Shown here piece after piece: positions 1-6,536 of a stretch of DNA of 15,846 nt (its first letter is position 1; each line of letters opens with the position of its first letter). The position numbers and the translations under genes were made by a program. The stretch covers positions 1-15,846 of the forward strand of contig JANLIS010000117.1 in assembly GCA_024653985.1 (NCBI GenBank). Reading direction: 5' to 3'. Source of the DNA: Candidatus Roizmanbacteria bacterium. Lineage in GTDB: Bacteria; Patescibacteriota; Microgenomatia; UBA1406; GWC2-37-13. The notes under the pieces are model-generated. The model searched no databases. It saw only the letters and a program-made list of their open reading frames with translations, and had not been told where the DNA came from.

Positions 1-197
1 ATCATACCTGGAAAACTTTGAAGAAATGAAGTTTTTATATTAAGATCTTTTGCCCAATCGGCCTTTTCTTTGTCAAAATATGAAGTATAAAAAACTGCAT
101 TTGGAAAAATTTGATGAAGATTAAGCAAGACTCTTTCCACTCCTCCCCACTTATCAATCCAGTCATAAACTATGGCAATTTTTTTAGGTTTTATCAT
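1..197 (-). CDS. Glycosyltransferase family 4, N-terminal fragment (runs off left edge)
   Basis: The minus-strand frame opens at ATG 197-195 and stays open to the window edge, giving 65 residues. It begins MIKPKKIAIVYDWIDKWGGV and continues with ERVLLNLHQIFPNA. This is the N-terminal Rossmann strand and glycine loop (GGVER) typical of GT4 (GT-B fold) sugar transferases, followed by the usual 'YTSYFDKEKADW' type segment. Such enzymes move a sugar from a nucleotide-sugar donor onto a lipid-linked or polysaccharide acceptor at the inner face of the membrane. Donor and acceptor cannot be told from this fragment. With the GT2 and GT4 genes further right it suggests a surface-polysaccharide locus. 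The start fits the family, and a TATAAT lies just upstream at 210-205. It is partial only because the window ends. Confidence 0.85.
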   Translation of the reverse strand, partial: MIKPKKIAIVYDWIDKWGGVERVLLNLHQIFPNAVFYTSYFDKEKADWAKDLNIKTSFLQSFPGM

Positions 198-204
198 TGT
201 CTAT

Positions 205-210
205 ATTATA
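205..210 (-). promoter_or_regulatory. Candidate -10 box for the left-edge glycosyltransferase
   Basis: Read on the minus strand, positions 210-205 are TATAAT, a perfect -10 hexamer, seven bases before the ATG at 197. No convincing -35 is seen 16-18 nt upstream. If used, the transcript would start at or within a few bases of the start codon. The surroundings are very AT-rich, so chance occurrence is possible. Confidence 0.35.
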
Positions 211-239
211 TAATAACCTCAAACATACTAATTCAGGGT

Positions 240-248
240 TGCTATAAT
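240..248 (+). promoter_or_regulatory. Extended -10 promoter for the small membrane protein gene
   Basis: The sequence TGCTATAAT at 240-248 is a perfect extended -10 element (TGN plus TATAAT). The -35 region about 17 nt upstream (near 220-225, CAAACA) is poor, as extended -10 promoters tolerate. The ATG of the downstream gene lies at 254, so transcription starting about 7 nt past the -10 would produce a leaderless or nearly leaderless message. It is back-to-back with the minus-strand TATAAT at 210-205, forming a compact divergent promoter region. Confidence 0.5.
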
Positions 249-253
249 ATCTC

Positions 254-571
254 ATGTTGTCTTTGATGATTTTAAAAATTTTATATTTGCTTGTATTCAT
301 TTTGACTGCAAATATTCCTTATAAAAAAGCGATTTTTAATAAAATAAATTTTAAACAGACAGTATTGTTATCTTTAATATTTATTACTTCATCGTTTTTT
401 CTTTATGTCTTTGATTACAAAAAAATTAACATACAACTAAATTACTTTACTATAACCACATTTATAGCTGCTACAACTTTATGGTTTATTTTCCCTAAAT
501 TAGTTAGACTTTTTGGAAAGTATCCAAATTCATATTATTGGTTTACCCCAAAATATTCTAAATCTAAATAA
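254..571 (+). CDS. Small predicted membrane protein, unknown function
   Basis: This is the only plus-strand gene I support. The 105-residue product has three hydrophobic stretches, about residues 4-20 (LMILKILYLLVFILTANI), 36-53 and 64-80, separated by short lysine-rich loops, and a basic, aromatic C-terminal tail with YYWF and KYSKSK. I do not recognise a family. A perfect extended -10 sits directly upstream, supporting expression. The second methionine (codon 5, position 266) is an alternative start and would leave an 11-12 nt leader. The gene is divergent from the left-edge glycosyltransferase and converges on the RAYT gene, 25 nt away. It could be an accessory to surface-polysaccharide synthesis or a remnant of a larger membrane protein; neither is shown by the sequence. 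Confidence 0.55.
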   Translation: MLSLMILKILYLLVFILTANIPYKKAIFNKINFKQTVLLSLIFITSSFFLYVFDYKKINIQLNYFTITTFIAATTLWFIFPKLVRLFGKYPNSYYWFTPKYSKSK

Positions 572-596
572 AGAATAAATATTTTGACATTGATAA

Positions 597-1097
597 CTAT
601 CCGAGATTATTTCTGTCTTCATTCCAATTAATTGGATTGTCTCTGATATATTGACGGATAGAATATAAAGAATATTCTGTACGAATAATGTGGTCATAAA
701 ATGATTTTTGCCATTTAAATGAAATCAATCCAGATTCATGAATTCTTCTTGATGAAAATGTTTTTAATCCACGAATCATTTCGGATATCGAATATTTTGT
801 AGGGAACGGTTTCAAACCGTTCCCTACGTGTTGATTTATATTTTGGATAATAATTATTCCGTGGATATGATTTGGCATTATGATAAATTCATCTAATACA
901 CAATTTGAATAATGATTTATTAAATCTTCATAACATTTTTCAACAATTTTTCCATAATGATTCAATGTCATGATTTCATTTTTGACCGTACCAAATTCAC
1001 ACCGACGTTTATTGGTACAAATCGTTACAAAATAATATCCATTTTTAGAATAATCAAAACCCTTTAGACGATTTTGTTTACGATGCTTTATAACCAT
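597..1097 (-). CDS. REP-associated tyrosine transposase (RAYT, Y1_Tnp / IS200-like)
   Basis: The 166-residue protein has the full set of Y1 transposase signatures: an N-terminal RLKGFDYSKNGYYFVTICT segment, the metal-binding HUH motif in MPNHIHGIIII (H77 and H79), a WQKSFYDHIIR segment, and the C-terminal IRQYIRDNPINW motif with Y150 as candidate nucleophile. HUH enzymes of this group cut single-stranded DNA at REP hairpins bearing a GTAG-type foot. The gene appears intact and is a single copy without a partner gene, the usual state of RAYTs, which act as domesticated REP-processing enzymes more often than as free insertion sequences. Codons 91-100 (VGNGLKPFPT) are encoded by a perfect REP-like palindrome. 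Related hairpins occur at 6115-6141 and 14125-14152. Its start, ATG 1097, has no Shine-Dalgarno. Confidence 0.9.
   Translation of the reverse strand: MVIKHRKQNRLKGFDYSKNGYYFVTICTNKRRCEFGTVKNEIMTLNHYGKIVEKCYEDLINHYSNCVLDEFIIMPNHIHGIIIIQNINQHVGNGLKPFPTKYSISEMIRGLKTFSSRRIHESGLISFKWQKSFYDHIIRTEYSLYSIRQYIRDNPINWNEDRNNLG
799..827 (-). repeat. REP-like palindrome inside the RAYT coding sequence
   Basis: The arms are GTAGGGAACGGTTT and AAACCGTTCCCTAC around one central base: a 14-bp perfect inverted repeat in 29 nt. On the coding (minus) strand it begins GTAGGG and ends CCCTAC, matching the feet of the two intergenic hairpins at 6115-6141 and 14125-14152. It lies in frame and encodes RAYT residues 91-100, between the HUH motif and the following helix, a position that probably tolerates insertion. 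Confidence 0.85.
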
Positions 1098-1100
1098 GAA

Positions 1101-1129
1101 ACAATAAAACCATTTAACAATTTTATTGT
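1101..1129. repeat. Short inverted repeat upstream of the RAYT gene
   Basis: ACAATAAAA at 1101-1109 and TTTTATTGT at 1121-1129 are perfect 9-bp complementary arms around an 11-nt loop. The hairpin starts four bases before the RAYT start codon on the minus strand, so in a transcript from upstream it could fold next to the start. It is AT-only in the arms except for one C/G pair and could be a chance structure. Confidence 0.45.
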
Positions 1130-1182
1130 CTACTACTTATAACTTACAAAAGTAGGTTTTTGGATTATTAGAACAGTGTATT

Positions 1183-1227
1183 TTCTTCAATAGATGTATC
1201 GATACATCGAAGCTAAATATTGAAGAA
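1183..1227. repeat. Nested inverted repeat with central 16-bp palindrome
   Basis: A perfect 16-bp palindrome, GATGTATC followed by GATACATC (1193-1208), is flanked by 10-bp complementary arms TTCTTCAATA (1183-1192) and TATTGAAGAA (1218-1227). The left arm is contiguous with the palindrome; on the right there is a 9-nt bulge. It begins 11 nt past the stop codon of the GT4 gene on the minus strand. No U-run follows on that strand, so it does not look like a classical intrinsic terminator. It could be an operator, a transcript-end stabilising hairpin, or the foot of a mobile element together with the RAYT gene. Confidence 0.6.
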
Positions 1228-1238
1228 TTATTTGTTGG

Positions 1239-2339
1239 TCAATTTCCATACAGAACCTTTTGGTAAATTCTTAATGTCTCATTCGTCATCATTTTAAAAG
1301 AATATTTACTTGAAATATCTTTGTAATCAAATTTAGGTTTTTTATTAATGAACTGTTCTATTTTTTCGGACATATCTTCTACATTATTCGGGTCAAAAGA
1401 TAGATAATTATCATCCAACAATTCCTTAAATACCTTGATGTCTGACCCGATTATCGGGCAACCAAAATATGCCGCTTCGATCAATGGAAGACCAAAGCCT
1501 TCCGATATTGAAGGATGAATGAGGGCATTGGCATTTTTATAAAAAAATATCAGGTCTCCTACCGACAAACTGTTGAAAAATAAAATCCTATTTTTTTGTT
1601 TCAGTTCATTGATAAGTTGTGATAATCTTCTTTTAAAAAAATCATTGGGTCCGAGCAATAACAGCTTTCCTGACGTTTTGACAGTTGAAAAAGCTCGGAT
1701 CAATTTCTCTATATTCTTGTGAGGATAGAAATTGCCAACATATATAAAAAAATCCGTAAATTTTTTTCCTAAATTTTTATTTTCCTTTGAATTTATTATT
1801 TGGTAATTGACCCCTTCATAGATAGTTGATATCTTGCTTGATATTTTTTTACCGTAAATCGTTTCCAACTGATTCCTTACCGTAAGTGTCGGGGTAATTA
1901 TCCTGGCCGCTCTCACGATCTGGCAGCGAAGGATCCATCTGAAAAATAAATGCTTCAGGTTGTAAATAAATTTATTTTTGGTTGAGGCCTTTCCTGTTTT
2001 AAACAGTAAAGGTGTGACGTCGTGAACGGTCGCAACAAATTTTCTAAAGTAAAAAACCGGATAACTGAAATAGGTAAAGTGCATCAGGTCCAAGTTATCC
2101 TGATATAATTTTACCGCAAAACCAAGTTGTTCTCCGATAGTATGCCATCGCTCATAAACCTTTCTTTTCAAAATGTTTTTATTTTTGAAGGTCAGTTTTT
2201 TATAATCATCAGGTAATAAATATATGTAGATCAGTTTGTTTTTCAGGTCTTTTTTCTCTAAAAAATATATGAGGTTCTTTAGGTAGGTTCCTACCCCTGT
2301 TTGAGAATATAATCTGGCATCTATTCCTATTTTTTTCAT
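1239..2339 (-). CDS. Glycosyltransferase family 4 (GT-B fold)
   Basis: The 366-residue protein starts MKKIGIDARLYSQTGVGTYL, the usual N-terminus of this GT4 group. It has TVHDVTP around residues 104-110, the domain-2 strand YVGNFYPHKN (200-209) with the donor-contacting lysine K208, and HPSISEGFGLPLIE (275-288), which holds the E-x7-E motif (E280, E288) that binds the nucleotide-sugar ribose and phosphates. These enzymes are retaining transferases, often mannosyl- or rhamnosyltransferases in O-antigen or exopolysaccharide synthesis; the sugar cannot be assigned. The ATG overlaps the stop of the upstream GT2 gene as ATGA, implying translational coupling and a shared pathway. The length is normal and it has no signal peptide or membrane segment. 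Confidence 0.92.
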   Translation of the reverse strand: MKKIGIDARLYSQTGVGTYLKNLIYFLEKKDLKNKLIYIYLLPDDYKKLTFKNKNILKRKVYERWHTIGEQLGFAVKLYQDNLDLMHFTYFSYPVFYFRKFVATVHDVTPLLFKTGKASTKNKFIYNLKHLFFRWILRCQIVRAARIITPTLTVRNQLETIYGKKISSKISTIYEGVNYQIINSKENKNLGKKFTDFFIYVGNFYPHKNIEKLIRAFSTVKTSGKLLLLGPNDFFKRRLSQLINELKQKNRILFFNSLSVGDLIFFYKNANALIHPSISEGFGLPLIEAAYFGCPIIGSDIKVFKELLDDNYLSFDPNNVEDMSEKIEQFINKKPKFDYKDISSKYSFKMMTNETLRIYQKVLYGN

Positions 2340-3220
2340 TTATTAAAAGATTTTTTAATGTCTATTGCCAGATGAACAAATTTATTGGTAAGCCAGTTAT
2401 GATCTTTAGCATAATGTTTGTCATAAAAAATTTTCATTGAGTCATAAAAATGATAACTGGTTTTTTTCCGTATATTCAGGTCATTTTTCTTTAATCCCGA
2501 TACCGACTTTAAGTGAAGAACCTTCCAAAACGGATAATAAATTATTTTGTAACCTAACTTTTTTATTTGAAATGCCATCTCAATGTCCTCCCCGTAAGCA
2601 AAATAATCCTTATCAAATCCGCCAAATTTATTAAGGATCTCCTTCTTTGTAAACAAAAAGGCTCCTGTAGGTACGTCTATCTCGTGAATGTTATTTAAAT
2701 TAAGATTTATCAAATGATATCCGCCAAACAATTTATTTAATATAGGAACATTTGCAAATGTTTTTTCCAGTCCGGAAAAATAGGTAAAAGACCTCCATAT
2801 CGTCGGGAACCCTCTGTGTGAAGCCGGATCTATCTCTCCCGTCGGTAAGACTACTTTGACGGTCAGAGCTCCGATGTCCTTTTGCATATCCATGATCTTG
2901 ACTAGGTCACGGAAATCTATATCGGAAATGATTGCGTCAGAATTAAGAAAGAGAATATGTTTTCCACTGCTTTTTTCCAGTCCGAGATTATTTCCCAAAC
3001 CAAAACCAAGATTTTTTTTGCTCAAAATAACATGAAGTTCGTTCCAATTTTTTTCCAAGTCCAAAAGAAACTCAACCGATCCGTCGTGAGAATCATTATC
3101 AACGACTATGACTTCATATTCCAATGGATATTTAATCAGATCTTTGCGAAGTGAAGAAAGACTTTTTTTAGTTATTTCCTTTGTATTAAAAGAAACAATG
3201 ATGATCGAAAGAGAGATCAT
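2336..3220 (-). CDS. Glycosyltransferase family 2 (rhamnosyltransferase-like, GT-A fold)
   Basis: The 294-residue protein begins MISLSIIIVSFNTKE, the first strand of a GT-A domain. DND at 41-43 and the metal-binding NSD (93-95, in LFLNSDA) bind the nucleotide-sugar, and VPTGAFLFTKKEILNKFGGF (183-202) followed by GED (210-212) is the acceptor/base region characteristic of WbbL-like GT2 enzymes. They add a sugar, often rhamnose, to a lipid-linked glycan in the cytoplasm; the actual substrate is unknown. The start lies only 15 nt beyond the rpsI stop, so the gene is probably reached by transcripts from the ribosomal cluster, and its end overlaps the GT4 start by 4 nt. No Shine-Dalgarno precedes its ATG. 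Confidence 0.92.
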   Translation of the reverse strand: MISLSIIIVSFNTKEITKKSLSSLRKDLIKYPLEYEVIVVDNDSHDGSVEFLLDLEKNWNELHVILSKKNLGFGLGNNLGLEKSSGKHILFLNSDAIISDIDFRDLVKIMDMQKDIGALTVKVVLPTGEIDPASHRGFPTIWRSFTYFSGLEKTFANVPILNKLFGGYHLINLNLNNIHEIDVPTGAFLFTKKEILNKFGGFDKDYFAYGEDIEMAFQIKKLGYKIIYYPFWKVLHLKSVSGLKKNDLNIRKKTSYHFYDSMKIFYDKHYAKDHNWLTNKFVHLAIDIKKSFNK

Positions 3221-3235
3221 AAGTAAAAAAGTAAA

Positions 3236-3691
3236 TTATCGCTTAGGTGATTGTTTCATTCTTCTTGCCTTTCCTCCCGTACCAACTTTTCTTGTTTCTT
3301 TCTTTCTTGGATCTCTTGTCAATAAACCGTTAGTTTTCAAAGTTATTCTGTAGGCGTCGCTATCAACGAGCAAAAGGGCTCTTGATATTCCATGAACCAT
3401 TGCGTCCAACTGTCCGGTCGTTCCTCCGCCGCTTACAACGATAGAGACAGCAAATCTGCTTTCGTTTTTAGTCAATAATAAAGGCATTGCGAGAAACTTT
3501 TTTTTGTAAGCTTTAAAAGATGTTTCATCAACATTTTTTCCGTTTATATATATTTCTCCGGCTTTTATCTTTGATTTTCCAACCAAGACTTCAGTACTTT
3601 TTTTCATTAAGTAAAGTCGGACCCGTGCTACCGATCTTTTCCTTCTTCCGATCGCTTCATAAAAAGCCAAGTTTTTTATCTTTTTTGCCAT
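3236..3691 (-). CDS. rpsI: 30S ribosomal protein S9
   Basis: S9 reaches into the decoding centre with its C-terminal tail, which contacts the P-site tRNA. The C-terminal signature is clear: VSGGGTTGQLDAMVHGISRA, then LLTRDPRKKETRKVGTGGKA and the terminal SPKR. I start at ATG 3691 (MAKKIKNLAFYEAIGRRKRS, 151 residues) rather than the upstream ATG at 3745, because the longer form would overlap rplM and add 18 residues unlike S9. At 151 it is still longer than the usual ~130: there is an N-terminal extension of about ten residues and an insertion around residues 28-45 (KKSTEVLVGKSKIKAGE). It follows rplM by one base, the common L13-S9 pair. Confidence 0.96.
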   Translation of the reverse strand: MAKKIKNLAFYEAIGRRKRSVARVRLYLMKKSTEVLVGKSKIKAGEIYINGKNVDETSFKAYKKKFLAMPLLLTKNESRFAVSIVVSGGGTTGQLDAMVHGISRALLLVDSDAYRITLKTNGLLTRDPRKKETRKVGTGGKARRMKQSPKR

Positions 3692-3692
3692 A

Positions 3693-4127
3693 TTATTTAT
3701 TTGTAAATTTATTTTTAAAACTGTGTTCTTCGTTTGCAAAGACATTAACTCTATTCAATCTGTCATCACGGAACTTATTTTTTGCCAACATGCCTGAGAC
3801 AGCTCTTTTAATGACTTCTCTTGGATCTTTTTTCAACAGATCAGCAAAATTTATTTTCTTTAAACCGCCGGGATAACCCGAGTAGTTAGTATACACTTTG
3901 GATAATGATTTTTTTCCGGAAATTGTTACTTTAGAAGCATTGATGACAACAATGTAGTCACCGATGTCCATGTTTGGAACATAACTTGTTTTGTGTTTTC
4001 CTTGAACAAGTTTGACGATCTCGGGAACCATTCTTCCTAAGATCTTACCTTTTGCATCAATCAAGTGCCAGTTTCTGACAACTTGTTTTTCTTTGGTTGG
4101 TTTTGTTGATTGAGTTAATTTGTTCAT
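3693..4127 (-). CDS. rplM: 50S ribosomal protein L13
   Basis: L13 is an early-assembly protein binding 23S rRNA domains near the 5' end. The 144-residue product shows the family core: RNWHLIDAKGKILGRMVPEI (18-37), GKHKTSYVPNMDIGDYIVVI (43-62), NASKVTISGKK, and YSGYPGGLK followed by PREVIKRAVSGMLAKNKF. Length is normal. About 15 polar residues before the core (NKLTQSTKPTKEKQ) form a modest N-terminal extension. The start is two bases after the rplQ stop and the stop is one base before rpsI, so the trio L17-L13-S9 is translated as a tight unit. The last residues (EEHSFKNKFTNK) are somewhat divergent. Confidence 0.97.
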   Translation of the reverse strand: MNKLTQSTKPTKEKQVVRNWHLIDAKGKILGRMVPEIVKLVQGKHKTSYVPNMDIGDYIVVINASKVTISGKKSLSKVYTNYSGYPGGLKKINFADLLKKDPREVIKRAVSGMLAKNKFRDDRLNRVNVFANEEHSFKNKFTNK

Positions 4128-4129
4128 AT

Positions 4130-4501
4130 TTATTTTTGTTTAATGATCGGATAGACCCATTCAATACGGGCAGTTTCAGCTCCGTCAGACTCTCTTTGAC
4201 CAAGTTTTATAATTCTTACATAGCCGCCATTTATTTTAGCAACAACAGGACTTATATCCTTATATGCCATTTCAATGACTTCCTTGTTATCCAATTTTTG
4301 TTTCAAATAGTTGATGTTTGCCTCTGTTTTTACTTTCATCTTTTCAACCAGTCTTTCCAAAACAGGTTTAATCGCTTTTGCCTTTGGCAAGGTTGTTGAC
4401 AATTTTCCGTTTAAAAAGAAATTTACAGCCAACTTCCTGACCAATGCGCGATTGGAATCAACGCCATTACTAAATTTTATTTTTTTTACTCCATGTCTCA
4501 T
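4130..4501 (-). CDS. rplQ: 50S ribosomal protein L17
   Basis: L17 sits near the polypeptide exit tunnel. The 123-residue product begins MRHGVKKIKFSNGVDSNRAL and has LSTTLPKAKAIKPVLERLVE, the family hallmark (TTLxKAK), then GGYVRIIKLGQRESDGAETA and the closing ARIEWV. Length is close to the bacterial norm. It is separated from rpoA by a 33-nt spacer made of ACTTTATGA-like units and from rplM by two bases. No Shine-Dalgarno is present; the start is preceded by repeat sequence. Confidence 0.97.
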   Translation of the reverse strand: MRHGVKKIKFSNGVDSNRALVRKLAVNFFLNGKLSTTLPKAKAIKPVLERLVEKMKVKTEANINYLKQKLDNKEVIEMAYKDISPVVAKINGGYVRIIKLGQRESDGAETARIEWVYPIIKQK

Positions 4502-4534
4502 AACTTTACAAACTTTATAACTTTATGAACTTTA
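4502..4534. repeat. Degenerate ACTTTATGA repeat filling the rpoA-rplQ spacer
   Basis: The whole 33-nt spacer consists of about four 8-9 nt units on the plus strand: AACTTTACA, AACTTTATA, ACTTTATGA, ACTTTATC. The same unit builds the spacers at 6969-7064 and 14463-14511, and one further unit overlaps the infA start. Confidence 0.8.
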
Positions 4535-5458
4535 TCAACTCAACTCTATTTCCATTTTCTTCAATTCTTCCTCAATAAGTTCGATAGATTTTTTACCAAC
4601 ACCTTTCATTCCGGTTAATTTTTCTTTTCCGGTCTTTACCAGGTCGGCAACTGTTTCAATCTTTTCTCGAAGCAAAGCATTGATCACTCTTGATGGCAAA
4701 TTCAATTCATCAATGATGATCTCAAATAATTTCTTATCAATTGCTTCTTTCTTTTCGTCGGCCAAACTTGTCTGTTTTTTCAATTCTGGTTTATCTTTTC
4801 CAGAAAGAAGATACTCAAAATATTGAGTCAATAATTCTGCTGCTTCTTTGATGGCTGTTTCAGGTTTAATACTTCCATCAGTTTCAACTTCAATGATAAG
4901 TCTGTCAGAATTATCTTTTCTTCCAATTCTCGCCTCTTCTACTTTGACATTCACTTTTTTGATAGGTGAAAAAAAGGCATCTACTGGAATATAACCGGTC
5001 TTTTTTTCTTCACGATCTTCAACTGTTGAATAACCGACTCCTACTTCAACGATAATCTCAAAAGAAAATTTTGCTTTATCATCGGTCATCTCACCAATAT
5101 AAAAATCACCATTGATTGGTTTGATTTCACCTTCTAAATCTTTTGCATATATTTTTTTTGCACCTTTTCCTTCAAAGCTAACCTTGTAAGGACCACCTTC
5201 TTTGACGTCAAATTTAAGTTGTTTCAAATTCAACATGATCTCTAAAACGGATTCTTTCACTCCTGGGATAACTGAAAACAAGTGAGGGGCTCCTTCAAAT
5301 TTTATATTTGTAACTCCTGCTCCTTTTAATGAAGAAAGAAGAGTTCTTCTCAATGCATGACCCATGCTTTGGCCAAAACCTTGTGGCAATGGTTCAATGA
5401 CAAACTTTCCATAATTACCCTCTTCAGTTTTTTGGGTGAAAAAAATTGGACTAAACAT
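4535..5458 (-). CDS. rpoA: DNA-directed RNA polymerase subunit alpha
   Basis: Alpha dimerises to nucleate RNA polymerase assembly, and its C-terminal domain contacts UP-element DNA and activators. The 307-residue product has the alpha-NTD at about 1-215, with GKFVIEPLPQGFGQSMGHAL then RRTLLSSLKGAGVT as the dimerisation signature and GYIPVDAFFSPIKKVNVKVE further on. A charged linker (about 216-238) leads to an alpha-CTD at about 239-307 with LNLPSRVINALLREKIETVA and GMKGVGKKSIELIEEEL, a typical helix-hairpin-helix. Length is near the usual 310-330. It stands between rpsD and rplQ as in the classical alpha operon. The stop is TGA. Confidence 0.98.
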   Translation of the reverse strand: MFSPIFFTQKTEEGNYGKFVIEPLPQGFGQSMGHALRRTLLSSLKGAGVTNIKFEGAPHLFSVIPGVKESVLEIMLNLKQLKFDVKEGGPYKVSFEGKGAKKIYAKDLEGEIKPINGDFYIGEMTDDKAKFSFEIIVEVGVGYSTVEDREEKKTGYIPVDAFFSPIKKVNVKVEEARIGRKDNSDRLIIEVETDGSIKPETAIKEAAELLTQYFEYLLSGKDKPELKKQTSLADEKKEAIDKKLFEIIIDELNLPSRVINALLREKIETVADLVKTGKEKLTGMKGVGKKSIELIEEELKKMEIELS

Positions 5459-5481
5459 ATTGTTTATAATTTAACTTTTAA

Positions 5482-6102
5482 TTACCGAGAATAATATTCA
5501 ATGATTAATCTCAGATTTATCAATTTTTCAATCACTTCTTGTGTCGGTTCTTTTATCAACTTTCCGACAGTGGCTTTCTTTTCCAACCATGAAGGCAGAA
5601 TAACATCTTTGTTATCTAAAGAGGTTTCAATATAAGGGATCTTTGTCGTCTTGACGTCAGAAAAACTCATCTCATCTCCAACCTTAACTTGATAGGAAGG
5701 GATAGATAATCTTTTTTTGTTTACGGACATATGCCCATGAGTAATTAATTGGCGGGCAGCAGCTCTGGTTGGAGCAAAACCCAAATGAAAGACCATGTTG
5801 TCAAATCTACTTTCCAAAGAGTGTGACAAATACAAGGCGGTATTACCTTTTTTCATGCTTGCCTTTTTAAAATAATTTTTCAACTGAGTTTCGGTAATTC
5901 CGAACATATATCTTAACTTTTGTTTTTCTCGGAGTTGAGTACCTCTTTCTGACACCTTCCTTCTTTTTCGCAATCCATGTTGTCCAGGAGGTACACCCAA
6001 TTTCTTCAATAAACGGGCATGAGACTTTGAACCTAATGTTTTTAGTTCTAGATCTACTCCTTCTCTCCTTGCTATTCTATTTTTTGGTCCTCTATATCTC
6101 AT
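5482..6102 (-). CDS. rpsD: 30S ribosomal protein S4
   Basis: S4 initiates assembly of the 30S body and in many bacteria represses its own operon. The 206-residue product begins MRYRGPKNRIARREGVDLEL, with PPGQHGLRKRRKVSERGTQL then REKQKLRYMFGI, the S4 domain LESRFDNMVFHLGFAPTRAA followed by RQLITHGHMSVN (about 95-126), and the C-terminal LIIEYYSR. Length is standard. Between rpsK and rpsD lies a 45-nt spacer almost filled by a REP-like hairpin, which would be transcribed between the two messages. The N-terminus lacks a four-cysteine zinc site, so this is the zinc-free form. Confidence 0.98.
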   Translation of the reverse strand: MRYRGPKNRIARREGVDLELKTLGSKSHARLLKKLGVPPGQHGLRKRRKVSERGTQLREKQKLRYMFGITETQLKNYFKKASMKKGNTALYLSHSLESRFDNMVFHLGFAPTRAAARQLITHGHMSVNKKRLSIPSYQVKVGDEMSFSDVKTTKIPYIETSLDNKDVILPSWLEKKATVGKLIKEPTQEVIEKLINLRLIIEYYSR

Positions 6103-6114
6103 ATATTTTTATTT

Positions 6115-6141
6115 GTACGGGTCGGGTTACCCGACCCCTAC
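6115..6141 (-). repeat. REP-like hairpin in the rpsK-rpsD spacer
   Basis: The arms on the plus strand are GTACGGGTCGGGT and ACCCGACCCCTAC around one base, pairing at 12 of 13 positions. The single mismatch is the fourth base from each foot, the same place as in the hairpin at 14125-14152. On the transcribed (minus) strand it reads GTAGGGG at the 5' foot and CCCGTAC at the 3' foot. It fills over half of the spacer between rpsK and rpsD and is far more GC-rich than its surroundings. It is a likely target of the RAYT at 597-1097. Confidence 0.82.
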
Positions 6142-6147
6142 TGGCAT

Positions 6148-6522
6148 TTAAACACGCCTAATTTTAGGTGGCCTCACTCCGTTGTGAGGGACCGGTGTAA
6201 TATCTATAATACGGTTAATATCTATTCTTGAAGCTTTGATCGCTCTTAAAGCTGCTTCACGTCCCGGTCCAATTCCCTTGACTAGAACATCGGCAACTTG
6301 AAAATCATGTTTTTCTTCGGCTTTCTTTAAGGCATTTTCGGTTGTAACTGTAGCTGCATATGGAGTGGATTTTCTTGTGCCAGAAAATCCATGCATTCCT
6401 GTTGATCCAACAACGAGCGGATTGCCTTTTTCATCGGTGATTGTCACTAAAGTATTGTTAAAGGTAGAAGTAATATATATTTTACCTTTAATAACGCTTT
6501 TCTTTGTTTGTTTTTTTATCAT
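6148..6522 (-). CDS. rpsK: 30S ribosomal protein S11
   Basis: S11 forms part of the mRNA exit region on the 30S platform, next to S18 and S21. The 124-residue product includes GKIYITSTFNNTLVTITDEK (13-32), GFSGTRKSTPYAATVTTENA (45-64), VLVKGIGPGREAALRAIKAS (79-98) and the closing DITPVPHNGVRPPKIRRV. All are diagnostic. Length is near 129. It starts 14 nt after rpsM within an AT-only leader (AAATTTATTTATAAAT before ATG) with no Shine-Dalgarno. Confidence 0.98.
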   Translation of the reverse strand: MIKKQTKKSVIKGKIYITSTFNNTLVTITDEKGNPLVVGSTGMHGFSGTRKSTPYAATVTTENALKKAEEKHDFQVADVLVKGIGPGREAALRAIKASRIDINRIIDITPVPHNGVRPPKIRRV

Positions 6523-6536
6523 ATTTATAAATAAAT

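Noticed and set aside
1183..1227. Nested inverted repeat considered as an intrinsic terminator
   Set aside because: No U-run follows it on the transcribed strand and the stem has a 9-nt bulge; kept as a repeat only.
2283..2294. GTAGGTTCCTAC palindrome inside the GT4 gene as another REP copy
   Set aside because: Only five-bp arms, and it is explained by the codons of the conserved GVGTYL motif.
3692..3745. Upstream ATG extending S9 by 18 residues
   Set aside because: The extension overlaps rplM and does not look like S9; the ATG at 3691 gives a normal start one base after the rplM stop.
3520..3876. Plus-strand open frame opposite rplM and rpsI
   Set aside because: It is antisense to two certain ribosomal genes, low in complexity (F/L/S-rich) and has no family features; a shadow of the AT-rich coding strand.
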